The notes: generated from the sequence alone by a model not told the origin. Shown: positions 7,456 through 16,258, counted from the stretch's first letter. The stretch is DNA of 20,018 nucleotides from an uncultured Clostridium sp. (GCA_900548455.1 URKQ01000046.1:1-20018); one strand, 5' to 3'. Program-made: numbers and translations.

Positions 7456-9795
7456 ATGTTTAACAAATATAATGATAGATCACGTCAAGCATTATTGTAT
7501 GCACATGAATCAGCAAAAAATTTCAAACATAGTTTTGTAGGAACAGAACATATCCTTCTGGGAATTATTAAAGAGGGAGGAATGGCTTCTGACATACTAA
7601 AAAGTATGCAGGTGAACTTTGAAAATGTAAACAATCAAGTAGTAGAAATGATTGGATTTGGTGAAGCAGAAATTTTTTTAGAAGAAGTACTTTTGACACC
7701 TAGGACAAAGAAGTTAGTTGAGTTAAGCTTGATAGAAGCTAGGAGTCAAAATTGTAGTGTAGTTACACCAGAACATATGCTTTTAGGTATTCTTAATGAA
7801 GAAGAAAGTGTTGGATATACTATACTTTTTAATTTAGGGGTAGATTTTGAAAAATTGAGAAAAGAATTAACCAAATTATACGTGGTTAATGATATTACAA
7901 ATGGCGATATGTATCAAACTAATAAAACTATGGATCATATTAAAACAGAAGAAAAAGTAAAGGTGTATAATACACCTATAATTGATAAATATGGCAAGGA
8001 TTTAACGGAATATGCTAAATTGGGGAAGTTAGATCCAGTTATAGGTAGAACGTGTTATACTGAGAGAATTTTAGAGATTTTATGTAGAAGATTAAAGAAT
8101 AATCCATGTTTAATTGGAGAGCCAGGAGTTGGGAAAACAGCCATTGTAGAGGGATTGGCTCAGAAAGTATGTAGTGACAATGTGCCAGATGTATTAAGGA
8201 ATAAGAGAGTTATAAGTGTTGATATGGTTTCTATGATTGCCGGTGCTAAATATAGAGGAGACTTTGAAGAAAGATTAAAATCACTTATGGATGAAGTAAT
8301 AAAGTCTGAGAACATCATATTATTTATTGATGAGATTCATACAATAGTAGGTGCTGGTGGAGCAGAAGGAGCTATAGATGCATCTAATATATTAAAACCA
8401 TTATTAGCTAGAGGTGAATTACAATGTATAGGTGCAACAACGTTAAATGAGTATAGAAAATATATTGAAAAGGACTCAGCATTAGAAAGAAGATTCCATC
8501 CTATATTTATTGAGGAACCATCTAAAGAGGAATCAGAAAGTATTTTAAGAGGAATTCGAGAAAAATATGAATCTTATCATGAGGTGGTTATAACTGACGA
8601 TGCACTGGTAGCAGCAGTTGAATTATCAGATAGATATCTTACAGACAGGTTTTTACCAGATAAAGCAATTGATCTTATTGATGAAGCAAGTTCTAGAAAA
8701 AAAATATCTATGGCTAGTGCTATTGTTGCAAGGGATTTAAAACTAAATGATAGTGGTTTTGTAAGGCCAGTTGTAGATAGGGAGGATATTGCTAATGTAA
8801 TATCAACAATAACTAAAATACCAATTGACAAAATAAGTGAGACAGAAATAGAAAAATTATTAGATTTAGAAAAAATAATTCATAAAAGGGTAATTGGACA
8901 GGATGATGCAGTAAATGCTATTGTTAAGGCTGTTAAAAGGTCAAGAGTTGGATTTAGAGATGTAAGAAGACCAATTGGAAGTTTTATTTTTTTAGGACCA
9001 ACAGGAGTTGGGAAAACCGAATTATCAAAAGCATTGGCGGAAGCATTATTTAATGATGAAAATGCAATTATTAGAATTGATATGACAGAATATATGGAAA
9101 AGCATTCGGTTTCTAAGTTAATTGGATCACCACCAGGATATGTTGGATTTGAAGATGGAGGACAACTAACTGAAAAAGTAAGGAGAAATCCGTATTCAAT
9201 AGTATTATTTGATGAAATTGAAAAGGCTCATCCAGACGTTTTTAATATTTTGTTGCAGATTTTAGATGATGGCAGATTAAGCGACTCAAAGGGAAGAGTA
9301 GTTGATTTTAAGAACACAATAATAATTATGACATCTAATATTGGTACAGATTTAATTAAAAAACAAAATTACATTGGTTTCAATAAAAAAGCTGGAGATA
9401 CTAGTAAAAACGAATATTTAAAAATGAAAGAAGATATATTACATTCTATGAAAGAAGTATTTAAGCCAGAATTTCTTAATAGAATTGATGAAATAGTGGT
9501 ATTTCAAAAACTTACAGCTGAAGATTTATATAAGATAACTAATATAATGGTAGATGATTTATGTAAAAGGGCTAAAAAGAATGAAGTAAATATTCAAGTA
9601 ACAGAAGCTGTTCGAAAGTTTCTAAGTAATCAATGTGAAAATAATAATTATGGAGCCAGACCAATAAGACGAAGCATACAGAAAATAATTGAAGATAAAA
9701 TATATGATGAAATATTAGCTGGAACAATAAAGAAATCAGAATCTATAGAGATTGATTTAGTAGATGACAAAGTAGAGATAAAAAAATCTGTTTAA
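7456..9795 (+). CDS. clpC: ClpC-type AAA+ unfoldase lacking the middle domain
   Basis: This is a 779-residue, two-ring Hsp100 ATPase that unfolds proteins for ClpP. The N-domain has two Clp repeats (Glu31 in GTEH, Glu106 in PEH). D1 has Walker A GEPGVGKT (221-228) and Walker B Asp292-Glu293; D2 has GPTGVGKT (514-521) and Asp586-Glu587. The ClpP-docking loop IGF is at 640-642. Between the end of D1 (DEASS, 409-413) and the D2 entry (VVDREDIANV) there are only about 25 residues, where B. subtilis ClpC has about 70 including the coiled-coil UVR middle domain. That domain is therefore missing, as in ClpA. No ctsR, mcsA or mcsB precedes the gene and I see no CtsR-like GGTCAAA repeat in 7344-7455. 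Start: ATG with AGGGGATAAG upstream. Confidence 0.93.
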   Translation: MFNKYNDRSRQALLYAHESAKNFKHSFVGTEHILLGIIKEGGMASDILKSMQVNFENVNNQVVEMIGFGEAEIFLEEVLLTPRTKKLVELSLIEARSQNCSVVTPEHMLLGILNEEESVGYTILFNLGVDFEKLRKELTKLYVVNDITNGDMYQTNKTMDHIKTEEKVKVYNTPIIDKYGKDLTEYAKLGKLDPVIGRTCYTERILEILCRRLKNNPCLIGEPGVGKTAIVEGLAQKVCSDNVPDVLRNKRVISVDMVSMIAGAKYRGDFEERLKSLMDEVIKSENIILFIDEIHTIVGAGGAEGAIDASNILKPLLARGELQCIGATTLNEYRKYIEKDSALERRFHPIFIEEPSKEESESILRGIREKYESYHEVVITDDALVAAVELSDRYLTDRFLPDKAIDLIDEASSRKKISMASAIVARDLKLNDSGFVRPVVDREDIANVISTITKIPIDKISETEIEKLLDLEKIIHKRVIGQDDAVNAIVKAVKRSRVGFRDVRRPIGSFIFLGPTGVGKTELSKALAEALFNDENAIIRIDMTEYMEKHSVSKLIGSPPGYVGFEDGGQLTEKVRRNPYSIVLFDEIEKAHPDVFNILLQILDDGRLSDSKGRVVDFKNTIIIMTSNIGTDLIKKQNYIGFNKKAGDTSKNEYLKMKEDILHSMKEVFKPEFLNRIDEIVVFQKLTAEDLYKITNIMVDDLCKRAKKNEVNIQVTEAVRKFLSNQCENNNYGARPIRRSIQKIIEDKIYDEILAGTIKKSESIEIDLVDDKVEIKKSV

Positions 9796-9838
9796 TACCG
9801 CGTTGTATTTATATTCGAATAAGTATATAATATTTACT

Positions 9839-9874
9839 AAAGCCACTTATGATAGTGGTTTTTGTATTTTTTAA
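9839..9874 (+). terminator. Rho-independent terminator after clpC
   Basis: AAAGCCACT (9839-9847) pairs with AGTGGTTTT (9854-9862) over a 6-base loop, followed by a T-rich run to 9873. It separates clpC from radA. Confidence 0.85.
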
Positions 9875-9891
9875 GTATATTCATTCAAATT

Positions 9892-9915
9892 AAATCCGAT
9901 GCAAGGGATTTTTTT
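9892..9915 (+). terminator. Second, weaker terminator before radA
   Basis: AAATCC (9892-9897) pairs with GGATTT (9906-9911) over an 8-base loop and runs into further T residues. With the preceding hairpin it forms a tandem pair. Confidence 0.5.
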
Positions 9916-9974
9916 GCGTGTAGTTATATTTAAAATTTAGACCAAATATTTATACAATTAAGAGGAGGGGTAAC

Positions 9975-11339
9975 ATGGCTAAAGCTAAAAAGATATATGT
10001 ATGTAATCAATGTGGGTATGAAGCACCAAAATGGTATGGAAAATGTCCAGGATGTGATAGTTGGAATAGCTTTTCAGAAGAAGTTAAAGCAGAATCAACG
10101 ACCACTTTTAATAGGGCTGTTACCTTATCTTCTAATGGTAAACCTAAAAGTATAGGACAGGTTAAATCTAGTGAATATGAAAGATTTAATACTGGTATAG
10201 GTGAATTAAATAGAGTAATAGGTGGTGGTCTTGTAAAAGGGTCGCTTACTTTAATTTCAGGAGATCCTGGAATTGGAAAGTCAACAATTTTACTTCAGAC
10301 TGCAAGCAATATATCGAAGAAATATGGTAAGGTGTTATATGTATCTGGGGAAGAATCGGAAGAACAAATAAAAATGAGGGCTGAGAGATTAAACGCAATA
10401 CAAGAAGAATTATATATAGTTTCAGAAACTAATATAGATATAATTGAAGCTCACATTTCAGATTTAAATCCTGTATTTGTGATTATTGATTCTGTACAGA
10501 CGTTATATAAACCAACTATAACATCTGCACCTGGAAGCGTATCCCAAGTTAGAGAATGTACAAATGATTTAATGAGGATTGGTAAAACAAATAATATTCC
10601 TCTATTTATAGTTGCTCATGTCACAAAACAAGGTGAATTGGCTGGGCCTAGAGTACTTGAACATATGGTTGATACTGTATTATATTTTGAAGGTGAAAGA
10701 ACTCAGGAGTTTAGGATTATAAGGACCATAAAGAATAGATTTGGAACAACTAGTGAAATTGGTGTGTTTGAAATGAGAGAAGATGGTCTTTTAGAAGTAA
10801 CTGATGCATCGTCTGTATTTTTACAAGATAAATCTATACAACAAGAGGGTTCGATAGTTATTGGTATACTTGAAGGAACAAGACCAATATTGGTTGAAAT
10901 TCAAGCTTTAGCTAGTGAGACTAAAGCTGTGATGCCACGAAGAACTGCTATTGGTGTGGATAATCAAAGATTGAGTTTGATTTTAGCAGTTCTTGAAAAA
11001 AAATTAAAAGTACCTTTTTATAATTGCGATGTATATGTTAATGTAGTTGGTGGATTAAATATTGATGGTACATATGGTGATTTAGGTATTGTTTTGGCAC
11101 TAATATCTAGTGTAAAGAGTAAGGAAATTAAACTGGAAAACTTATTGGTAATAGGAGAGGTAGGATTAACAGGCGAAGTTAGACAGATTGCAAGTGCAGA
11201 GAAGATAGTCAATGAAGCAATAAAAATGGGATTTAAAAATATTATTATGCCTCGAAAGAATAAAGAGAAAATAACTGGTAAAAACATCAATATAATTGGA
11301 GTTGATACAGTAAGAGAAGCTGTAGGAAAAATATTTTAA
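9975..11339 (+). CDS. radA: DNA repair protein RadA (Sms)
   Basis: RadA is a RecA-like ATPase and DNA helicase that processes recombination intermediates. The 454-residue protein shows the full family layout: a four-cysteine zinc finger (Cys10, Cys13, Cys24, Cys27, with the CxxC spacing of the family), an ATPase core with Walker A GDPGIGKST (96-104), the RadA-specific KNRFG motif (253-257), and a C-terminal Lon-protease-like domain with GTYGDLGIVLALISS. The ATG follows AGAGGAGGGG. disA begins 20 bases after its stop, so the two are almost certainly one transcript, as in Bacillus subtilis, where RadA and DisA are functionally linked in DNA damage responses. Confidence 0.96.
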   Translation: MAKAKKIYVCNQCGYEAPKWYGKCPGCDSWNSFSEEVKAESTTTFNRAVTLSSNGKPKSIGQVKSSEYERFNTGIGELNRVIGGGLVKGSLTLISGDPGIGKSTILLQTASNISKKYGKVLYVSGEESEEQIKMRAERLNAIQEELYIVSETNIDIIEAHISDLNPVFVIIDSVQTLYKPTITSAPGSVSQVRECTNDLMRIGKTNNIPLFIVAHVTKQGELAGPRVLEHMVDTVLYFEGERTQEFRIIRTIKNRFGTTSEIGVFEMREDGLLEVTDASSVFLQDKSIQQEGSIVIGILEGTRPILVEIQALASETKAVMPRRTAIGVDNQRLSLILAVLEKKLKVPFYNCDVYVNVVGGLNIDGTYGDLGIVLALISSVKSKEIKLENLLVIGEVGLTGEVRQIASAEKIVNEAIKMGFKNIIMPRKNKEKITGKNINIIGVDTVREAVGKIF

Positions 11340-11359
11340 TACATGGGTGGAGGAAATTT

Positions 11360-12424
11360 ATGCGTGAGCAAAATCAAAAAGAATTAATGAGTATTTTGAA
11401 GATTATGTCGCCTGGAACACAGTTAAGAGAAGGATTGGATAATATTCTAAGAGCCAAAACTGGAGGATTAGTAGTTTTAAGTGATAGTGATTATATTTTA
11501 AAGATGGTGGATGGTGGATTTAAGATAAATTCAGATTATACGCCAGCATATATATATGAATTAGCAAAGATGGATGGTGCAATTGTAGTAAGTAGTGATC
11601 TAAAAAAGATATTGTATGCTAATACTCAATTGATGCCAGATCCATCAGTTACTACTCAGGAGACAGGTACTAGACATAGGACAGCTCAAAGGGTGGCTAA
11701 ACAAACGGGTGATATTGTAGTAGCTATATCTCAAAGAAGAAATATTATATCTGTTTATAAGGGCGATATTAAATATGTTTTAAGAGAAAGTGGAGAAGTA
11801 CTGGCAAAGGCAAATCAAGCTATTCAAACATTAGAAAAATATCAATTGGTCCTAGAACGTGTTATGTGTAACTTAAATCTACTTGAACTACAGGACTTGT
11901 CTACATTATGGGATGTTGTTACTGCTATTCAGAGAAATGAAATGGTTATGAGAATTGTATGTGAAATAGAGACGTATATATGTGAGCTTGGTAATGAAGG
12001 AAGACTTATATCTATGCAATTAGAAGAACTAATAAAAGGAATTGAACAAGAAGGAATTCTATTGGTTAGGGATTACTGCAAAGAAAATAACAGTTACGAT
12101 AAAGTATATAGTAATATTGAAAAGCTTTCTTCTGCTGATTTATTAGATTTAGATATTATTGCTAAGACTTTAGGCTATGCTGGAGAACCATTAATTGATA
12201 AGTTAATGTCTGCAAGAGGATATAGAATATTAAATAAAATTCCTAGGTTACCATCAAGTATAATGGAAAATTTAGTTAAACATTTTGGGGAGCTTCAGCA
12301 GGTAATGGCTGCAACCTACGATGAATTAGATTTAGTTGAAGGTGTTGGGGAAGCTAGGGCAAAAGCAATAAAGAATGGACTTAGGAGATTGAGAGAACAG
12401 TTTATCTTGGACAAACAAATATAG
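11360..12424 (+). CDS. disA: Diadenylate cyclase DisA, DNA-integrity scanning protein
   Basis: DisA joins two ATP into cyclic di-AMP and slows this reaction on branched DNA, linking genome integrity to c-di-AMP signalling. The 354-residue length and layout match the family: an N-terminal DAC domain with the DGA motif (72-74) and RHRTA (105-109), a helical middle, and a C-terminal helix-hairpin-helix DNA-binding domain around GVG (328-330) followed by a basic helix. All signature residues needed for cyclase activity are present. The ATG follows GGTGGAGG with close spacing. The stop codon lies in the left arm of a 13-bp terminator hairpin shared with the convergent gene. Confidence 0.96.
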   Translation: MREQNQKELMSILKIMSPGTQLREGLDNILRAKTGGLVVLSDSDYILKMVDGGFKINSDYTPAYIYELAKMDGAIVVSSDLKKILYANTQLMPDPSVTTQETGTRHRTAQRVAKQTGDIVVAISQRRNIISVYKGDIKYVLRESGEVLAKANQAIQTLEKYQLVLERVMCNLNLLELQDLSTLWDVVTAIQRNEMVMRIVCEIETYICELGNEGRLISMQLEELIKGIEQEGILLVRDYCKENNSYDKVYSNIEKLSSADLLDLDIIAKTLGYAGEPLIDKLMSARGYRILNKIPRLPSSIMENLVKHFGELQQVMAATYDELDLVEGVGEARAKAIKNGLRRLREQFILDKQI

Positions 12425-12453
12425 CACAAAACTAGAAAGCTTGTGCTATATTT
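12417..12453. terminator. Bidirectional hairpin terminator between convergent genes
   Basis: AAATATAGCACAA (12417-12429) pairs perfectly with TTGTGCTATATTT (12441-12453) over an 11-base loop. It contains the disA stop codon and ends two bases before the stop of the minus-strand gene, so it can serve both. Pure T tracts are short on both sides. Confidence 0.7.
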
Positions 12454-12454
12454 G

Positions 12455-12874
12455 TTATCTTAAGTTTATTTTTTCAAAGGTATTTATGTTTTTATATTCT
12501 TTTAATAATATGTCATATAAGCTTATGTCTAAACTGCTACATAGAGAAGTTATATAAAATAAGTGATTTCCAAGTTCAGTTTCAATTATTTTTCTGCAAT
12601 CATCACATATTGAGCCTTCAATGTGTGAACTAAGAGGAAGAGCTATGTCATTTAAATCATTGTTTTCAATATCATCATTTATTATAGAGTAGTTTATATT
12701 TTGCTTTTCTGCTTTAATTTTAATACATCCACAACTAGTAACAGCTTTTATAATGGATCGATTAACTCTGCTTTCGGATTCCTGCAATTTTGTTAAGATG
12801 TCTAATATACTTTTGTGTCTTAAAAGGGAATCTTCTACAGAGTTTTGGAATTCATCAAATATAAGATCTTTCAT
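12455..12874 (-). CDS. Conserved-looking protein with CxC and CxxC pairs, MazG-like C-terminus
   Basis: The function is not known. The frame can start at GTG 12883, but that codon overlaps the ribosome site AAGGAG (12888-12883). ATG at 12874, with 8-base spacing, is better and gives 139 residues. Residues 1-45 are predicted helical. Then come VTSCGC (Cys48, Cys50) and CDDC (Cys90, Cys93), which together could bind one zinc ion. The tail (about 98-130, ETELGNHLFYITSL then LDISLYDILLKEYKN) resembles the last helix pair of MazG-type nucleotide pyrophosphohydrolases, though an Asp of that motif appears to be Asn here. The VTSCGC stretch resembles the motif naming DUF1573, so databases may use that label. 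It is the only minus-strand protein gene in the window and splits the disA-PIN/TRAM pair. Confidence 0.82.
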   Translation of the reverse strand: MKDLIFDEFQNSVEDSLLRHKSILDILTKLQESESRVNRSIIKAVTSCGCIKIKAEKQNINYSIINDDIENNDLNDIALPLSSHIEGSICDDCRKIIETELGNHLFYITSLCSSLDISLYDILLKEYKNINTFEKINLR

Positions 12875-13037
12875 AACCTTCACTCCTTTTAATAAGTTTT
12901 TGGTTCAACTTTATTTATATAATAGCTCAAATTATAGTGTTTTAATAGGGGGTTAAAAATTGTTGTTTGAGAATTACTATTAGATTAAAGATATTTTGTT
13001 TATATAATCAACATTTAGTTAATATTTTGAGAATACA

Positions 13038-13066
13038 TTGAAATGTACAAATGGATAATATATATT
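13038..13066 (+). promoter_or_regulatory. Candidate SigA promoter of the PIN/TRAM gene
   Basis: TTGAAA (13038-13043) and TATATT (13061-13066) are separated by 17 bases, in the divergent gap between the minus-strand gene and the PIN/TRAM gene. Confidence 0.5.
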
Positions 13067-13128
13067 TAATTTAATGGGATATAAAGTAATGAAATTGTAA
13101 ATAATTAGAATGAAAAGGAGGTGGTAAA

Positions 13129-14217
13129 GTGTTAAAAAAGGTTTTAAGAGGATTATTTACACTTGTAGGAGGAAGTTTTGGCTATATCTTAGGTGATTGG
13201 ATAATTGGAAAGAAACTTTTAACACATTTAGGGATAAGTAGTTCTGCACTTATTTCATTAATATTTATTGTTTTTTGTATAGCTGCAATAGGACTTATAT
13301 TTTATTTTGTTTCACCAGTAATTAATTCTATGATAATAAAAAGTATGGATTATTTGGAAAAATCAATTCAAAAGGTGCCTATAACAGATATAATATTTGC
13401 AGGTATTGGAGTATTAATAGGATTAATTATTTCTGTATTAATCTCTTCGTTGTTTAAATGGGATTCGGTAATATTCACTATAATTTCATTTATTATTACG
13501 GTAATAATTACTGTGTTATGTGCAGACATTTGTGTTAGGAAAAAAGATGAGATTATCCATTCTTTTTCCAACTTTAAAAAGAGTTCTATAAAAGAAGGTA
13601 AATCCAAACAAAATAGTTCATTGCTAAGTCCGAAGGTTCTGGACACATCAGTTATAATAGATGGACGTATTTTTGATATTTGTGAAAGTGGGTTTATAGA
13701 AAGCACAATTGTAATTCCTACATTTGTATTAGATGAGCTTAGGCATATAGCTGATTCATCAGATTCACTGAAGAGAGCCAAAGGTAGACGAGGATTAGAT
13801 ATACTTAATAAGATTCAAAAAGAATTGAGCATTAAGGTTGATATATGGGAAGGCGATTTTAAAGATATAAAAGAAGTAGATATTAAACTTTTAAAATTGG
13901 CACAGATATTAAATGGAAAAGTTATAACAAATGATTATAATCTTAATAAAGTCGCAGAGTTGCAAGGTGTGCCCGTTTTAAACATTAATGAACTTGCAAA
14001 TGCTGTTAAACCTGTTTTATTACCAGGTGAAGTTATGAAAACTCAAGTTATAAAGGATGGTAAGGAATCAGGTCAAGGTGTTGCATATTTAGAAGATGGA
14101 ACTATGATAGTCATCGAAGAAGGACGAAAATTTATAGGTGAGAGTATAATGGTTGTAGTTACATCTGTATTACAAACAGCTGCTGGCAGAATGATATTTG
14201 CAAAGCCAGTTGAATAA
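13129..14217 (+). CDS. Membrane-anchored PIN and TRAM domain protein (YacL family)
   Basis: The 362-residue protein starts with four hydrophobic segments (about 7-25, 38-62, 86-108 and 113-133). A linker leads to a PIN nuclease domain with acidic residues Asp172 and Asp178 (LDTSVIIDGR), Glu203 (LDELRHI), Asp251 and Asp269 (VITNDYN). A C-terminal TRAM domain, an RNA-binding fold, spans about 295-357. The acidic set is typical of active PIN ribonucleases, so an RNase held at the membrane is likely, but no substrate is established that I know of. It corresponds to B. subtilis yacL, which also follows disA. The start is GTG, fixed by an excellent AAGGAGGTGG site. Expected downstream partners ispD and ispF are missing. 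Confidence 0.92.
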   Translation: MLKKVLRGLFTLVGGSFGYILGDWIIGKKLLTHLGISSSALISLIFIVFCIAAIGLIFYFVSPVINSMIIKSMDYLEKSIQKVPITDIIFAGIGVLIGLIISVLISSLFKWDSVIFTIISFIITVIITVLCADICVRKKDEIIHSFSNFKKSSIKEGKSKQNSSLLSPKVLDTSVIIDGRIFDICESGFIESTIVIPTFVLDELRHIADSSDSLKRAKGRRGLDILNKIQKELSIKVDIWEGDFKDIKEVDIKLLKLAQILNGKVITNDYNLNKVAELQGVPVLNINELANAVKPVLLPGEVMKTQVIKDGKESGQGVAYLEDGTMIVIEEGRKFIGESIMVVVTSVLQTAAGRMIFAKPVE

Positions 14218-14238
14218 TTATATTGGATTATATATAAT
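14210..14238 (+). promoter_or_regulatory. SigA-type promoter of the proS T-box transcript
   Basis: TTGAAT (14210-14215) and a perfect TATAAT (14233-14238) are 17 bases apart. The -35 box overlaps the stop codon of the PIN/TRAM gene. Transcription would begin near 14245, just ahead of the T-box leader. Confidence 0.7.
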
Positions 14239-14254
14239 ATCTTTATAATAAAAT

Positions 14255-14450
14255 AAGAAAAAATGTTATGATGAAGACTAGTAGAAACACTATACAGAGA
14301 GAAAACCTTAAGCTGAGAAGTTTTCACCTGTTTTGAACCTACTTCTGAACAGTAGTTTATCTACCGGTGAAAATCCGTTAACTAATCAAGTATAATTTTA
14401 GGTGGTACCGCGATAGAATTCGCCCTAATGGGTGAGTTCTATTTTTTTTA
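14255..14450 (+). promoter_or_regulatory. T-box riboswitch, proline specifier (CCT)
   Basis: The leader holds the conserved T-box sequence AGGTGGTACCGCG (14400-14412) directly ahead of an intrinsic terminator. Upstream, stem I ends in TTTTGAACCTACTTCTGAAC, where the GAA-NNN-A context makes CCT (14338-14340) the likely specifier, a proline codon. This agrees with the proS gene 50 bases downstream. When uncharged tRNA-Pro binds the specifier and its free CCA end pairs in the T-box bulge, the antiterminator forms and proS is transcribed. The 5' boundary is approximate. Confidence 0.93.
14413..14449 (+). terminator. Conditional terminator of the proS T-box
   Basis: ATAGAATTCGCCC (14413-14425) pairs with GGGTGAGTTCTAT (14430-14442), including two G-T pairs, over loop TAAT. 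A run of T residues follows to 14449. Confidence 0.92.
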
Positions 14451-14502
14451 TTTATAGGTAAGTATAGAATTTTTTAAATTAAATTATGAGGTGATGAATT
14501 TA

Positions 14503-16200
14503 ATGAAATTATCAAATATGTTGTTAGGAACTTTGAGAGAAACACCCGGTGAAGCGGAAATAACAAGTCATAAATTAATGTTAAGAGCAGGAATGATAAG
14601 AAAATCAGCAACGGGGATATACACTTTTATGCCAACAGGTGTTAGAGTAATTAAAAATGTTGAAAATATAGTTCGAGAAGAAATGGATGCAGCTGGAGCA
14701 CAAGAATTTTTAGCTTCAGCGTTAATTCCAGCTACATTGTGGCAAGAATCAGGTAGATGGGATGTATTTGGACCAGAGATGTTTAGAGTTAAAGATAGAA
14801 TAGGCAGGGATTTTTGTTTAGGACCAACTCATGAAGAGGTATTTACTGATTTAGCTAGAAATGAAATAAAGTCTTATAAACAATTACCATTAAATTTATA
14901 TCAAATACAGACTAAATATAGAGATGAGAGAAGACCAAGATTTGGAGTTATGAGATCTCGAGAATTTATAATGAAAGATGCCTATAGTTTTGATAAAGAT
15001 AATGAAGGATTAGATATATCATACTTAAAAATGTATGAAGCATATAATAGAATTTTTTCAAGATGCCAACTAGAGTTTAGTGCAGTTGAGGCAGACTCCG
15101 GTGCTATGGGGGGATCTGGTTCAGCAGAATTTATGGTTAAATCTGATATAGGAGAAGATGAAATAGCATTCTGTACAAAGTGTGCTTATGCTGCCAATAC
15201 AGAAAAGGCTGTTTCAATGAAAGTGGAGTATAAAGAAGAAGGTCAAAAGCAATTAAATAAGGTAGCAACACCTAATTCTAAAACTATAGATGACCTAGTG
15301 AATTTTTTTAATACTACTAGTGATAAATTTGCTAAGACTCTGATTTATAAGATTGATGATAAAGTTGTAGCTGTAATGGTAAGAGGGGATAGAACATTAA
15401 ATGAAACTAAAATGATTAATGCATTAGGCGGTGCGGTGGAAGTTGAAATGGCTGATTCCGATACTGTAATTAAAGCTACATCTGCAGAGGTAGGATTTGC
15501 TGGTCCTATAGGAATTAATGTGGATATTTTATTAGTAGATGAAGAGATAGCGAAAGGAACAAACTTTATTGTTGGGGGAAATGAAACAGGATACCATTAT
15601 GAAAATGTAAATTATGGAAGAGATTTTGAAGGAGTAGTTGGAGATTATAAAATGGTAGTCGAAGGAGACTTGTGTCCTAAGTGTGGAGAAACAATGACTA
15701 TTAAAAGAGGAGTAGAAGTTGGGCATATATTTAAGCTTGGAACAAAATATTCAAAATCTATGAAAGCAAATTATTTAGATGAAAATGGAAAAGAACAACC
15801 ACTGGTAATGGGATGTTATGGTATAGGGATTAATAGAACAGTAGCCGCTATTATAGAACAACATCATGATGAAAATGGGATCATATGGCCAATGGAAATA
15901 GCGCCATATAAAGTGATTATAATGCCTGCTAACATGAAAAATGAAAAGCAAGTTGAAGTAGCAGAGCAATTATATGATGAGCTAAGAAGAAAGAATATAG
16001 ATGTATTATTAGATGATAGAAATGAAAGAGTAGGGGTTAAGTTTAAGGATTCAGATTTAATAGGAATACCAATAAGAATAACAGTTGGAAAAAAAGTTGA
16101 AGATGGTATAATAGAATTTAAATTAAGATGTGAAGAAAATGTTGAAGAAGTTAAAATTGAGGATTTTCTTTCTAAGATAAATGAAAAGATAGAAAAGTAA
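14503..16200 (+). CDS. proS: Prolyl-tRNA synthetase, bacterial type
   Basis: This class II synthetase charges tRNA-Pro. The frame is open from GTG 14491, but the ribosome site GAGGTG (14488-14493) overlaps that codon and the ATG at 14494. ATG 14503, 9 bases after the site, gives 565 residues beginning MKLSNMLLGTLRE, the usual bacterial start. Motif 2 includes YRDERRPRFG with Arg140 and Glu142, and motif 3 is GCYGIGINRT with Arg445. Between them, about residues 225-405, lies the INS insertion domain that clears mischarged Ala-tRNA-Pro, marking the bacterial rather than eukaryote-like form. The C-terminal anticodon domain begins near residue 460. Expression is controlled by the proline T-box upstream. 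Confidence 0.96.
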   Translation: MKLSNMLLGTLRETPGEAEITSHKLMLRAGMIRKSATGIYTFMPTGVRVIKNVENIVREEMDAAGAQEFLASALIPATLWQESGRWDVFGPEMFRVKDRIGRDFCLGPTHEEVFTDLARNEIKSYKQLPLNLYQIQTKYRDERRPRFGVMRSREFIMKDAYSFDKDNEGLDISYLKMYEAYNRIFSRCQLEFSAVEADSGAMGGSGSAEFMVKSDIGEDEIAFCTKCAYAANTEKAVSMKVEYKEEGQKQLNKVATPNSKTIDDLVNFFNTTSDKFAKTLIYKIDDKVVAVMVRGDRTLNETKMINALGGAVEVEMADSDTVIKATSAEVGFAGPIGINVDILLVDEEIAKGTNFIVGGNETGYHYENVNYGRDFEGVVGDYKMVVEGDLCPKCGETMTIKRGVEVGHIFKLGTKYSKSMKANYLDENGKEQPLVMGCYGIGINRTVAAIIEQHHDENGIIWPMEIAPYKVIIMPANMKNEKQVEVAEQLYDELRRKNIDVLLDDRNERVGVKFKDSDLIGIPIRITVGKKVEDGIIEFKLRCEENVEEVKIEDFLSKINEKIEK

Positions 16201-16221
16201 AATAAAATAAACATATTGATG

Positions 16222-16258
16222 TTGAGCTAGATAATGTTTTATTTAGCTCAATCTTTCT
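16222..16258 (+). terminator. Terminator after proS
   Basis: TTGAGCTAGATAA (16222-16234) pairs with TTATTTAGCTCAA (16239-16251), including one G-T pair, over loop TGTT. A T-rich TCTTTCT follows. Confidence 0.75.

Noticed and set aside
12753..12956. Plus-strand ORF of 67 codons antisense to the cysteine protein
   Set aside because: The minus-strand frame is better supported: good ribosome site, motif content and terminator. The plus frame has no ribosome site and reads as a shadow.
13368..13781. Minus-strand ORF of 137 codons inside the PIN/TRAM gene
   Set aside because: Antisense to conserved PIN motifs, with no ribosome site or recognisable domain; an AT-rich shadow.
14491..14502. Upstream GTG/ATG starts for proS
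   Set aside because: Both codons overlap the ribosome site GAGGTG; ATG 14503 has the right spacing and matches known ProS N-termini.
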